From NCBI RefSeq assembly GCF_050490315.1, contig NZ_JBNPEO010000006.1:86735-150734 (forward strand): DNA of 64,000 nucleotides, written 5' to 3'. Made by a program: the position numbers and the translations under genes. Below the pieces are notes generated by a model. It had not been told where the DNA came from. It did not search any database and was given only the letters and a program-made list of their open reading frames with translations. Positions 8,507 through 17,173 of the stretch are shown here, piece by piece; positions within the stretch are counted from its first letter, which is position 1; each line of letters starts with the position of its first letter. This DNA is from JBNPEO01 sp050490315 (GTDB lineage: Bacteria > Actinomycetota > Actinomycetes > Actinomycetales > Micrococcaceae).

Positions 8507-9229
8507 GTGTCTGAACCAACAGAAGAAACCGCGCCGTCTGTGCGATTCGCCTATGCCCCCGGAGTCACCCCGGGCAAGTGGATTCGGCGTTGGGAGGAGC
8601 GGATGCGGGATGTCCCGCTGAGCTCGTTTATGTCCGACGCCGGCACTGAACTTGCGGTGCTACGTGACGGTTCCGCCGACCTTAGCTTTGTTCGCCTCCC
8701 CATTGAGCGCGATGGCCTGAATGTTATTCCCCTTTACGCCGAGCAGCCAGTGGTGGTAGCCGCGAAGGGCCACGAGATCACGGCCTTCGAAGAAGTAGAC
8801 GTCTCCGACCTGGTCAGTGAAACGATGCTGGATTCATCTCCGGAAGGTTTGGCAGCGCTGGGTGGCGTGGAAATGGCCCTCCAGGTGGTGGCCTCGGGAG
8901 CCGGGCTGCTGGTCCTCCCGATGTCCGTGGCCCGCCATTTCAACGCAAAAGAAACTGTCCACCGCAGGCTCACTGGTGCTCCTGAAACGGAGATTGCCGT
9001 GGTGTGGCTGCAAGACCGGGACAACGAATTTATTCAAGAATTCGTGGGTATTGTCCGGGGGAGGACCGCACAAAGCTCCCGTCAGCCGTCCTCGCAAAAA
9101 GAAGAACCGAAGAAAGCCCCTAAAGCGCGCACACCTCGCGGACCTAAGAAGCCCTCCGTTGCTCAGCGGTATGCTCCCAACCCAGACAAGGGCCGAGGCA
9201 AGGGATCACGTAAGCGCGGGAAGAAGTAG
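8507..9229 (+). CDS. LysR-type substrate-binding domain protein without DNA-binding domain
   Basis: 240 aa. Residues about 10-185 resemble the C-terminal effector-binding half of LysR regulators (periplasmic-binding fold: APGVTPGKWIRRWEER, GSADLSFVRLP, VASGAGLLVLPMSVAR). No winged-helix DNA-binding domain precedes it; the frame starts with GTG 8507 just after the divergent promoter region. The last 55 residues are strongly basic (KKAPKARTPRGPKKPS, KGRGKGSRKRGKK) and may bind nucleic acid instead. It is followed 3 nt later by the LacI regulator, so the two are probably cotranscribed. Function unknown; a small-molecule sensor is the best guess. Confidence 0.82.
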   Translation: MSEPTEETAPSVRFAYAPGVTPGKWIRRWEERMRDVPLSSFMSDAGTELAVLRDGSADLSFVRLPIERDGLNVIPLYAEQPVVVAAKGHEITAFEEVDVSDLVSETMLDSSPEGLAALGGVEMALQVVASGAGLLVLPMSVARHFNAKETVHRRLTGAPETEIAVVWLQDRDNEFIQEFVGIVRGRTAQSSRQPSSQKEEPKKAPKARTPRGPKKPSVAQRYAPNPDKGRGKGSRKRGKK

Positions 9230-9232
9230 ACG

Positions 9233-10255
9233 GTGAAGGAGTCCAAGGTGAAGCAGGGCAACAAACCCACTATCCGTACCGTGGCGGAACGGGCAGAGGT
9301 CTCACTCACCACGGTCTCCTATGTGCTCTCTGGACGCAGTGGCGGAACGGCGCGGATCAGTGAGGCTACGCAGCGACGCGTCCACGATGCTGTTGCTCAG
9401 CTGGGCTACGTTCCCAACCAGGCCGCTCGGGGCATGCGGCGCGGCAGGACTGATTTGGTGGCCGTAGCTATTGGTGACCTCGAATGGCCATGGGACAGAA
9501 GTCTGGCCACCGCGGCGGCTCGAATTTTGCCGGAATACGGTTATCAGCCAGTGATTCTGCTCGGCGACGCCTGGCGGAACTTTATGCTCTCCGGCGGGGC
9601 TGATGGGGTGATCCTCGGCTATATTCCGGCTGGATTGAGTGAGGATCCAACCATGACGGAGCTGGCTCGCCGTGGCGTAGCGCAAGTAGTGGTTTCCGAG
9701 GTGATGGAGCCCAAGGGTTTTGATGTCCTGGCTCCGCAACCACAGGACGGCATTGCTGAAGGAATGGACTTTTTGACCGCCAGTCACCGCAGAATTGGCT
9801 GCATCCGCCGGCTGGACCAGCCGATGCCAGGGCAGAGTTCACGGTTCTCTAGTTACGTGGCTGGCTTGGAGCGTGCCGGAATTGAACTCGATATGGAACT
9901 GGTGAGGACCTCAAATCACGCCAAGGACCAGGCCTATACCGCCGCGCTAGAACTCTTGAGCCTGCAAGAGCGGCCCACCGCGATTTTGGCTACGGATGAC
10001 ATGGAAGCACTGCAAGCAGTGCGGGCCGCTCACCGTTTGGGGCTCAAAGTTCCGGAGGACATTCAGATCATTGGGGTTGGAAATTCAACCGAAAGCCCAG
10101 ATTCTGATCCTGCCCTGACCACAATTGGCCCTGAACCGATCTTTGAACAAGTCGTCACCATGCTGGTGGATCGATTGGCTGGGCGCACGGCCCCGGAGGG
10201 TATCCGGGTGCCGGCGACGTGGAGCCTGCAGTTGCGTGAAACCACGCGGAACTAG
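9233..10255 (+). CDS. LacI-family transcriptional regulator
   Basis: 340 aa repressor or activator. The N-terminal helix-turn-helix (PTIRTVAERAEVSLTTVSYVLSG, about residues 12-35) and hinge (YVPNQAARGMRRGRTD) are followed by a sugar-binding periplasmic-type domain to the C-terminus (ERPTAILATDDMEALQAVRAA, IQIIGVGNS). The GTG start at 9233 lies 3 nt after the upstream stop. Its target is unknown. Candidates in reach are the convergent BASS transporter at 10271 and the beta-glucosidase operon at 12599, since LacI proteins often control sugar-uptake or glycosidase genes. That is inference; no operator was identified. Confidence 0.92.
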   Translation: MKESKVKQGNKPTIRTVAERAEVSLTTVSYVLSGRSGGTARISEATQRRVHDAVAQLGYVPNQAARGMRRGRTDLVAVAIGDLEWPWDRSLATAAARILPEYGYQPVILLGDAWRNFMLSGGADGVILGYIPAGLSEDPTMTELARRGVAQVVVSEVMEPKGFDVLAPQPQDGIAEGMDFLTASHRRIGCIRRLDQPMPGQSSRFSSYVAGLERAGIELDMELVRTSNHAKDQAYTAALELLSLQERPTAILATDDMEALQAVRAAHRLGLKVPEDIQIIGVGNSTESPDSDPALTTIGPEPIFEQVVTMLVDRLAGRTAPEGIRVPATWSLQLRETTRN

Positions 10256-10270
10256 TTGGCCGTAGTTGGG

Positions 10271-11275
10271 CTAGTTGGTTGCGGCCTGGGCTGACTGATC
10301 GGTAATGGGGCGGCGCGCCAACCATGCAGCAACAATCGCGCCGGAGACGTTGTGCCAGAGTGAGAACACAGCGGAGGGCAGTGCGGCCAAGGGGCTAAAG
10401 TGAGCCGCGGCGAGCGTGGCAGCCAAGCCCGAGTTCTGCATACCCACTTCGAAGGCGAGTGCGCGGCGTGCCCGCTGATCCAACCGGCCCACCTTGCCAG
10501 CGAGGTAGCCCAGCGCCAGTCCGAAACCGTTATGGAGGACCACGGCGAGGAACACAATGCCGCCAGCGGCTACCAGCTTGCTGGCGCTTCCTGCAACAAC
10601 AATCGCCACGATCAAAGAAATTACGACGGCGGATGCCCAAGGAAGTGCGGGCAGCAGCTTTGCGACGAGGTTCTTGAGGAACAAGCGCGCCAAGAGGCCA
10701 GCGATAACCGGTAAAAGAACCGTTTTGGTGATGTCCCAAACCATGGCACCTGCATCAACATGCAGGAAGGACCCGGCAAGGAAAAGCGTCAGGGCCGGTG
10801 TAACAAGTGGTGCGATGAGGGTGGACACAGAGGCCACGGCAACGGAAAGCGCAACATCACCCTTGGCCAAAAATGCCATCACGTTCGAGGCGGTTCCGGA
10901 CGGGGCGCAACCGACCAGAATGACACCTACAGCAAGTTCGGGAGGCAGGTTCAAGGCCTTAGCGATCACCCAGCCAGCACCCGGCATAATCACGTAGTGT
11001 GCCAAGATACCCAGCAGCACGGCCCAAGGGCGGCGAGCTACGGAGGCGAAGTCCGGCGGGGTCAGCGTCAGACCCATACAAAACATAATGACGCCCAGAA
11101 GGTACGGCACCGTGGGGGCAAGTGGCTTAAAGACGCCCGGAATCAGGAAGCCCAGAAGACCTGCCACAATCACCAGTAACGGGAAAATGGTGACAGCGAG
11201 TTTGGCGACTTTCGCCTCTGCTGCCAAAGCGGGGTTCAAGGGGGTTGATTCAGTGTTTTTAGTTGCCTCAAGCAT
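10271..11275 (-). CDS. Bile acid:sodium symporter (BASS) family transporter
   Basis: 334 aa inner-membrane protein with nine to ten hydrophobic helices. Family motifs are visible: FCMGLTLTPPDFASV, GVILVGCAPSGTASNVMAFLA (the conserved crossover helix with sodium-site residues) and FEVGMQNSGLAATLAAAHF. BASS proteins move organic acids with sodium; bacterial members include bile-acid and pantoate carriers (PanS). The actual substrate cannot be read from sequence. It is convergent with the LacI gene, 15 nt between stops. Confidence 0.9.
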   Translation of the reverse strand: MLEATKNTESTPLNPALAAEAKVAKLAVTIFPLLVIVAGLLGFLIPGVFKPLAPTVPYLLGVIMFCMGLTLTPPDFASVARRPWAVLLGILAHYVIMPGAGWVIAKALNLPPELAVGVILVGCAPSGTASNVMAFLAKGDVALSVAVASVSTLIAPLVTPALTLFLAGSFLHVDAGAMVWDITKTVLLPVIAGLLARLFLKNLVAKLLPALPWASAVVISLIVAIVVAGSASKLVAAGGIVFLAVVLHNGFGLALGYLAGKVGRLDQRARRALAFEVGMQNSGLAATLAAAHFSPLAALPSAVFSLWHNVSGAIVAAWLARRPITDQSAQAATN

Positions 11276-11345
11276 TCAAAAATATTTACACCAACGTCCA
11301 CAGTGTGGCGAATCCATGACCATTCCGTGGACAAATATGTCAGAT

Positions 11346-12482
11346 TTAGGCTCCGTGCCCCTTGTTTTCATTGAAACGGTTTTCATTCAGCCGGTACCGC
11401 TCGATCTGCCGCAATCGCCGCTGCAGGCTATCCCGGCGAGGGTGAGGCGTGACATCAGGGCCCTCCGCGGTCAAGTTCACATGCTCGGTGCCGAACTCCC
11501 ACAACAGAAGGTCATCTAGCAGCCGGTCCGGCCCCGGTGAGTACCGGTGATCTAGCGCCTGCCGGACTTGTTTGATTCGTGCCGCACTCAGCAATTCGGC
11601 AAGCTGGGCTGTTTCACGCAAGCCGTGAGCGGCCAGAAGCTCGGACGCCCAGCCCCAGTCGTCGTCGACCTTGCGGTCCACGTGCGGAAGGAGGGTGCGC
11701 CACACGTCCCGAACCCGGTTGGGGGTCAACGGAAGGGCGCCACCCACCTGTGGATCCCAATAACCACGGACTTCTTCGTAGCGTTCGTTGAGGTCTGAGA
11801 AGGCGCTCTCCACGGTTTCCAACATGGCTGCCGTTGCAGTGAACTGGCGGTCAAAGTGCGGCGTCCAGGCGCGACGATCCTCAGCCTTGAACCGGATATC
11901 ATGCTCAATCTCACTCCACGCGTGGGCAAACACCGTGCGGATCTGGCACTCAAAAAAGTAGCTGCCGTTCGGCGGAATATCTGGGTTAAATTCCTGCTGG
12001 TAACTGCGCACTGTGTCATTGTGCAGGGTGCGCAGAATCAGGTGCCGGCTCGAATAACCGTAGGTCCCGGACTCGATAGAACCGATGTCCTTCTCGCGGT
12101 CACCGCGGCAATCAAAGAGCTGGCGCTGACGCTTAATGATGTTGGCCACCGTGGCGTTGTCTGCCGGAAGCTTGGTGATCACCCGGACACCCACCATGTC
12201 ATTCAGCGTCCGGAAAGGATCCGGGAATTTCAGCACTGGCGCTCCACCGGGCTCAAGGGAATCCTCAAGCCGGGAGATTTTCTCGCGGAAAGACTCCACG
12301 GTTTTAGTCCGCCCAGTGATAAACAATGGGGTAACTTCCTCACCCTCTAGCATCCGACGCATGGTCAGTAGGACGTCACGAGTTACCAGTTTTAGCGCAG
12401 GGCGTACCCGCTCATAAAGTTCAACGTTCGCCTGAACGGCTGCTTGCTGATCTGCATCCAAGCGTTCCCAATTGCTGCCCAT
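11346..12482 (-). CDS. RelA/SpoT-domain (p)ppGpp synthetase, small alarmone synthetase type
   Basis: 378 aa from ATG 12482 (MGSNWERLDADQQ); an upstream in-frame start at 12536 is less likely. Residues about 40-215 form a RelA/SpoT nucleotidyltransferase domain: RTLNDMVGVRVIT, GYSSRHLILRTL and FFECQIRTVFAHAWSEIEHD carry the substrate-binding and catalytic positions. There is no HD hydrolase domain before it and no TGS/ACT after it. The C-terminal 160 residues are a helical extension not seen in short RelP/RelQ enzymes. It would add to, not replace, a bifunctional Rel elsewhere. It is divergent from the beta-glucosidase gene, 116 nt between starts. Confidence 0.85.
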   Translation of the reverse strand: MGSNWERLDADQQAAVQANVELYERVRPALKLVTRDVLLTMRRMLEGEEVTPLFITGRTKTVESFREKISRLEDSLEPGGAPVLKFPDPFRTLNDMVGVRVITKLPADNATVANIIKRQRQLFDCRGDREKDIGSIESGTYGYSSRHLILRTLHNDTVRSYQQEFNPDIPPNGSYFFECQIRTVFAHAWSEIEHDIRFKAEDRRAWTPHFDRQFTATAAMLETVESAFSDLNERYEEVRGYWDPQVGGALPLTPNRVRDVWRTLLPHVDRKVDDDWGWASELLAAHGLRETAQLAELLSAARIKQVRQALDHRYSPGPDRLLDDLLLWEFGTEHVNLTAEGPDVTPHPRRDSLQRRLRQIERYRLNENRFNENKGHGA

Positions 12483-12598
12483 GCTGCCAGCATACGTGGG
12501 AGCACTGACAAGATGGGAAGTAGCCCACGCGTGCACTATTCTGGGTGTTTACTTGGGGGCGCGGAGCCACCCTGGCATTAAAGAGGATGGGCACCCAC

Positions 12599-14056
12599 AT
12601 GAGCACTGAAATCACGTTCCCCGAAGGTTTTATATTTGGCAGCGCCACGGCGGCGTACCAAATAGAAGGGGCAGCGGCAGAAGGCGGCCGCGGACCCTCC
12701 ATTTGGGACACTTTTAGCCACACCCCGGGCGCCGTAGCGGACGGGCACAACGGAGACGTTGCGTGCGATCACTACCACCGCATGCCCCAGGACGTGGCAC
12801 TGATGAAGTCACTCAATTTGGGCGCCTACCGGTTTTCTATCTCTTGGGCGCGTTGTATGCCCGACGGCGTCACACCGAACCCTGAGGGCATCCGCTTCTA
12901 CTCCGAGCTAGTAGACGAACTACTCGCCGCCGGGATCAAACCCATGATCACCCTCTATCACTGGGACCTGCCGCAAACCCTCGAGGACAAAGGCGGCTGG
13001 GCTAACCGCGAAACCGCCTACCTTTTTGCCAAATATGCAGCAGTAATGCACCAGGCCTTGGGCGATCGGGTGGACTTCTGGACCACCCTCAACGAGCCAT
13101 GGTGCGCAGCATTTTTGGGCTACGCCGCGGGAGTTCATGCGCCCGGCCGCCAAGACCCAACCACAGCCCTAGCGGCAGCCCACCACCTCCTCTTGGCACA
13201 TGGATTAGCGGTAGCCGAGTTGCGCCGTCGTAGTAGCGAATTGCAAGTGGGGATTACCCTCAACTTCACCGTGGCGGACCCGCTGGACCCTACCAGCCCC
13301 TCGGATGTAGACGCTGCGCGGCGGATCGACGGACAATTCAACCGCATTTTTGTCCACCCCATTTTCAGCGGCGAGTACCCCGCCGACGTTCTTGAAGACA
13401 CTGCTCACCTTGGCTTCACTCAGTTCATCCAGGACGGTGACTTGGCCATCATTAGCGCGCCAACAGACTTTCTGGGTGTGAATTATTACCACGGTGAGGC
13501 CGTCACCACGCTGGAATCAGTGGCCAACAACAGCAACGGCGAGGCAACTGTTCTAGAGAGTCACGCCCCGCCAGGCAGTGAAACACCTTCCCCCTATGTT
13601 GCTGCCGAAGGCGTCACGTCCGTCTCCCGCGGATTGCCCGTAACGGACATGGATTGGGAAGTTCAGCCCGATGGTTTGCGGCGCCTTTTGAACCGCTTGC
13701 ACGCGGAATACACCGGCCCAGCTGGGATTCCGCTGTACATCACGGAGAACGGTGCAGCCTATGCCGATCAGGCTGATAGCAACGGATTTGTGGACGATCA
13801 GGACCGCCTGGCGTTTATTGACGCTCACTTGCGGGCGCTCAAGGACGCGCTCGACGACGGTGTGGACGTTCGCGGCTACCTCGCCTGGTCCTTTATGGAC
13901 AATTTTGAATGGTCCTACGGCTATCACAAACGGTTCGGTTTAGTGCGGGTGGACTACCAAACGCAGGTACGAACGCCCAAAGCCTCGGCCCTGTGGTTTG
14001 CAGAAGTCGCAGCCAGCAACAGCCTGCCCTCGGCTTCACAGCCCATAAGCCTCTAG
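12599..14056 (+). CDS. GH1 beta-glucosidase
   Basis: 485 aa cytoplasmic glycosidase from ATG 12599 (MSTEITFPEGFIFGSATAAY). Both catalytic glutamates are visible: the acid/base in TLNEPWC (about Glu166) and the nucleophile in YITENG (about Glu383). The family signature GSATAAYQIEGA near the N-terminus and the W-rich C-terminal segment (SFMDNFEWSYGYHKRFGLVRVDY) are complete. It heads an operon with the hydrolase at 14056 (stop and start overlap as TAGTG), a PfkB kinase and a PEBP protein, pointing to beta-glucoside use with sugar phosphorylation downstream. No signal peptide, so its substrate must be imported. Confidence 0.94.
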   Translation: MSTEITFPEGFIFGSATAAYQIEGAAAEGGRGPSIWDTFSHTPGAVADGHNGDVACDHYHRMPQDVALMKSLNLGAYRFSISWARCMPDGVTPNPEGIRFYSELVDELLAAGIKPMITLYHWDLPQTLEDKGGWANRETAYLFAKYAAVMHQALGDRVDFWTTLNEPWCAAFLGYAAGVHAPGRQDPTTALAAAHHLLLAHGLAVAELRRRSSELQVGITLNFTVADPLDPTSPSDVDAARRIDGQFNRIFVHPIFSGEYPADVLEDTAHLGFTQFIQDGDLAIISAPTDFLGVNYYHGEAVTTLESVANNSNGEATVLESHAPPGSETPSPYVAAEGVTSVSRGLPVTDMDWEVQPDGLRRLLNRLHAEYTGPAGIPLYITENGAAYADQADSNGFVDDQDRLAFIDAHLRALKDALDDGVDVRGYLAWSFMDNFEWSYGYHKRFGLVRVDYQTQVRTPKASALWFAEVAASNSLPSASQPISL

Positions 14057-14805
14057 TGACCCAACACCGCTACCACTACGGAGCCCACGAATCACAGTGG
14101 GGGGAGTTGTTTTTGCCGTCGGGCGCATCCGGACCTCAAGACATTTCCGGTGTGGTGGTGGTGATACACGGGGGTTATTGGCGGGCGAAATACGGTGCCG
14201 AGCTGGGTGAGCCACTCGCAGCTCACTTTGCACACTTAGGCATCCCGGCCTGGAATCTGGAATACCGGAGGGTGGGCAATGGTGGCGGCTGGCCGGCCAC
14301 CTTTGAGGACATCAGCAGTGGCATCCAGTTCCTGGAAACCCTGCAGGGCGAGCACAGCCTAAACCTGTCCAAGGTGGTGGCCCTAGGTCACTCCGCGGGC
14401 GGGCATCTGGCGGTGTGGGCGGCGGGCACCGGGGTGACCCTTACCGGCGTCGTTAGTCAGGCAGGTGTTCTCAATCTTGCCCAAGCCGAAGAACTAGGCC
14501 TGAGCAAACACGCCGTGGTGGACCTGCTTGGCGGCAGTTCCGCGGAGATTCCCGAGATTTACCGGGCAACGGACCCCATGTCCGCTGTACCCCTAGGTGT
14601 CCCTGTGTACGCGGTTCACGGGAAAGCTGATCTAGATGTCCCCTTCAGCCAATCTGAGAGCTACATTGCCGCAGCCGCAAAGGCAGGAGCGGACAGTGAG
14701 TATGCGCAGCTAATCACCGTCCCGGGTGGTCACTTTGAGCTCATTAATCCCGAGGCGGAATCTTTCGCGACATGCAGCCAGCTAGTGCTGAAACTGCTAG
14801 CGTAA
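14056..14805 (+). CDS. Alpha/beta hydrolase (esterase/peptidase-like, kynurenine formamidase type)
   Basis: 249 aa from GTG 14056, which shares its first G with the TAG stop of the beta-glucosidase gene (TAGTG), so translation is coupled. The fold shows the oxyanion HGG in VVVIHGGYWRAKYG, the nucleophile elbow ALGHSAGGHLAVWAAG, the acid in GKADLDVPF and the catalytic His in PGGHFELI. The HGGxW pattern matches the kynurenine-formamidase/BD-FAE branch, but the substrate is unknown. Operon context suggests a sugar- or plant-polymer-derived ester (inference). Confidence 0.85.
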   Translation: MTQHRYHYGAHESQWGELFLPSGASGPQDISGVVVVIHGGYWRAKYGAELGEPLAAHFAHLGIPAWNLEYRRVGNGGGWPATFEDISSGIQFLETLQGEHSLNLSKVVALGHSAGGHLAVWAAGTGVTLTGVVSQAGVLNLAQAEELGLSKHAVVDLLGGSSAEIPEIYRATDPMSAVPLGVPVYAVHGKADLDVPFSQSESYIAAAAKAGADSEYAQLITVPGGHFELINPEAESFATCSQLVLKLLA

Positions 14806-14809
14806 AGAA

Positions 14810-15766
14810 ATGCTTACGGTCATTGGCGAGGCCCTCGTTGACGTAGTTCAACGCGGTGAAGAACGGCAAGCTCACGCGGGCGGGAGCCCACTGAACGTGG
14901 CCGTGGGCATGGCTAGGTTAGACCATCCCGTGCAGTTTATTGGCCGCTACGGGAACGATGCCTACGGGCACATGATCACCGAGCATTTGCGCGAAAGCTC
15001 AGTGATGGTCCCGGTGGTGGCGGACGCCTTCCCCACGAGTGTGGCCACAGCCAACATTGATGCCACAGGAGCCGCGAGCTACACCTTTGACCTCTTGTGG
15101 GAGCTGCCCTCCCTCAAAGAGCGGCTCCCCGTGATGCTGCAAGCCACCACCTTGTTGCACACCGGATCCATCGCCACTGTGCTAGCTCCCGGTGCTAGCC
15201 AAGTCCTCGACGCTGTTGAGCATGCTCATCCGGCGGCAACCATTAGCTTTGACCCTAACTGCCGTCCCAGCATTGTGGGAGATCCTGACTCCGTACGGGA
15301 ATTGGTGGAAAAGTTCGTAGCGCTCGCAGACGTAGTGAAAGCCTCGGATGAGGATTTGCAATGGCTCTACCCCGGTGTTGATCCGCTGGAATCTGCCCGG
15401 CGCTGGAAGGCAATGGGCACTAATAACACCGGCCCAGCACTGGTGATTGTCACCCGTGGAGCTGATGGTCCGTGGGGCATTGTGGATGCTGGCGAGATCA
15501 CCGTTCCGGCCAGAAGCGTTGACGTGGCAGACACCGTTGGCGCAGGGGACTCCTTTATGGCAGCGCTACTTTCGGCCCTAGTGGATGCTGGCTTGGATGG
15601 TGGCCAGCGCCGCCCGGAACTGCACGCTCTCACCGCACAACGGCTCACCGAGATTCTCAGTTACGCGGCCCACGCGGCCGCCATTACGGTTTCCCGGCCG
15701 GGCGCCAACCCGCCCACCCGGGCAGAAATAAACCAATCCGTTTCCTCCGATGAAAGGCCAGAATGA
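14810..15766 (+). CDS. PfkB-family carbohydrate kinase (fructokinase/ribokinase-like)
   Basis: 318 aa sugar kinase. The N-terminal IGEALVDVV with GGSPLNVAVGMARL, the middle SFDPNCRPS and the C-terminal DTVGAGDSFMAAL (anion hole and catalytic Asp) are the two PfkB signatures. Fructokinase is the nearest family by the first motif. Starting 4 nt after the hydrolase stop and ending in a 4-nt overlap with the PEBP gene, it belongs to the beta-glucosidase operon and would phosphorylate the released sugar. Confidence 0.9.
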   Translation: MLTVIGEALVDVVQRGEERQAHAGGSPLNVAVGMARLDHPVQFIGRYGNDAYGHMITEHLRESSVMVPVVADAFPTSVATANIDATGAASYTFDLLWELPSLKERLPVMLQATTLLHTGSIATVLAPGASQVLDAVEHAHPAATISFDPNCRPSIVGDPDSVRELVEKFVALADVVKASDEDLQWLYPGVDPLESARRWKAMGTNNTGPALVIVTRGADGPWGIVDAGEITVPARSVDVADTVGAGDSFMAALLSALVDAGLDGGQRRPELHALTAQRLTEILSYAAHAAAITVSRPGANPPTRAEINQSVSSDERPE

Positions 15767-16296
15767 CTGACTACGATCCGTACGCCGCACTACCGGCCGT
15801 GGCCGAATTTGAGGTCACGAGCGACGATTTCAACGACGGCGAGGTTTTTGGCAACGCCCAAGTCAGTGGCGTTTTTGGTGCTGGCGGCCAAGACATCTCG
15901 CCCCAGCTGAGCTGGAGTGGCGCTCCCCAAGGCACTCGCAGCTTCGCAGTGACTATCTTGGACCCGGACGCACCTACCGGCTGCGGTTTTTGGCACTGGC
16001 TGGTAGCCAACATTCCAGCAGACACCACCTCGCTGCCCAATGGAGCCGGGGCACAGGACGGAATTGCCCTGCCGCACGGTGCCATCCAATTAAGGAACGA
16101 CGCCGGTTTCCACGGTTTTGTGGGTGCCGCACCACCGGCCGGGCACGGCCCGCACCGGTACATGGTGGTAGTTCATGCAGTGGACGTTGAAGAACTAGAG
16201 ATCGCCCCGGACTCGCCTCCTGCGTTGATGGGGTTCAACTTGTTCAGCCACAGTATTGGCCGCGCCCGGATTACTGGCATTTACGAACAGCACTAG
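15763..16296 (+). CDS. YbhB/YbcL family (PEBP / Raf-kinase-inhibitor-like) protein
   Basis: 177 aa, complete for the family. Ligand-pocket motifs are visible: SPQLSWSGAPQGTRSFAVTILDPDAPT, FWHWLVANIP, GFHGFVGAAPPAGHGPHRY and the C-terminal RARITGIY. PEBP proteins bind anionic ligands; the bacterial role is not established. It overlaps the PfkB stop by 4 nt (ATGA), so it is the last member of the beta-glucosidase operon. Confidence 0.9.
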   Translation: MTDYDPYAALPAVAEFEVTSDDFNDGEVFGNAQVSGVFGAGGQDISPQLSWSGAPQGTRSFAVTILDPDAPTGCGFWHWLVANIPADTTSLPNGAGAQDGIALPHGAIQLRNDAGFHGFVGAAPPAGHGPHRYMVVVHAVDVEELEIAPDSPPALMGFNLFSHSIGRARITGIYEQH

Positions 16297-16353
16297 CTCC
16301 TTCGGCGGAATTGGCGCGGTGGCGCAGTTGTCCGTTTGGGCAGATAGGCTCAC

Positions 16354-17172
16354 ATGATGCGGTTAGTAGCAAGTGATATTGACGGAACCATCCTCAGCCA
16401 TGATGGCCACATTAGCGAGCGGACTGTTAAGGCATTCCATGCGTGCCGGGACGCCGGGGTGGAAGTGGTGTTTGTGACAGGCCGTCCACCACGCTGGCTG
16501 ACTCCGCTGCAAGAGCAGCTCGGCCACACTGGGACTGTCATTTGTTCCAACGGGGCTGTGGTGTGGGATCTTGAATCGGACAAAGTCATTGACGCCAAGG
16601 GCTTGGATCTTGCCACAGTCCTTGAGCTGCGCCGTATTGTGAGCGAGGTCCGCCCCGAGGCCCGTTTTGCTGCCGAGACGCTGGGCGGATTTCACTTGGA
16701 GCCGGACTTTATTGAGCCCGGCACCGTTCGCGCACTGGACCACATTGTTCCTGCGCCCCTTGAGGAGACCCTCAGCCCGGAGGAGACGGTGGTCAAGTTT
16801 ATGGCGATCAGCGCCAACGGCACTGCCGACGCATTCTTGGCTGAGGTTAGTCCCGCGGTCGAACATTTGGCAACGGTAACCCACTCAGCGCCCGGAACCG
16901 CACTACTGGAAATCTCTCTGCCAGGCCTGAACAAGGCGGTCACGTTGGCCGAGTACGCCGCGCAGTTGGGGATTGATGCAGCGGATGTGGTGGCGTTTGG
17001 GGACATGCCCAACGATGTCCAGATGCTCGCGTGGGCGGGGCAGGGTTATGCGATGGCGAGCGGTCACCCCGAGGCGATCGCCGCGGCAGGGCAGCAAGCA
17101 CCGCACTTTGACGACGACGGCGTGGCCCAGATTCTGGAGCAAAAGCTCGCCGAATTACTCGCTGGCCGCTGA
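16354..17172 (+). CDS. Cof-type HAD-superfamily phosphatase
   Basis: 272 aa. HAD motif I is MRLVASDIDGTILSHDG (nucleophile and acid Asp), motif II is VFVTGRPP, motif III Lys lies in the LPGLNKAVTLAEY region and motif IV is VVAFGDMPNDVQML. A type IIB cap is inserted in the middle. These enzymes dephosphorylate sugar phosphates or flavin/cofactor phosphates. The next gene starts 1 nt after its stop, so it is cotranscribed with the GDPD gene. A second Cof-type HAD gene is at 33665. Confidence 0.9.
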   Translation: MMRLVASDIDGTILSHDGHISERTVKAFHACRDAGVEVVFVTGRPPRWLTPLQEQLGHTGTVICSNGAVVWDLESDKVIDAKGLDLATVLELRRIVSEVRPEARFAAETLGGFHLEPDFIEPGTVRALDHIVPAPLEETLSPEETVVKFMAISANGTADAFLAEVSPAVEHLATVTHSAPGTALLEISLPGLNKAVTLAEYAAQLGIDAADVVAFGDMPNDVQMLAWAGQGYAMASGHPEAIAAAGQQAPHFDDDGVAQILEQKLAELLAGR

Positions 17173-17173
17173 G

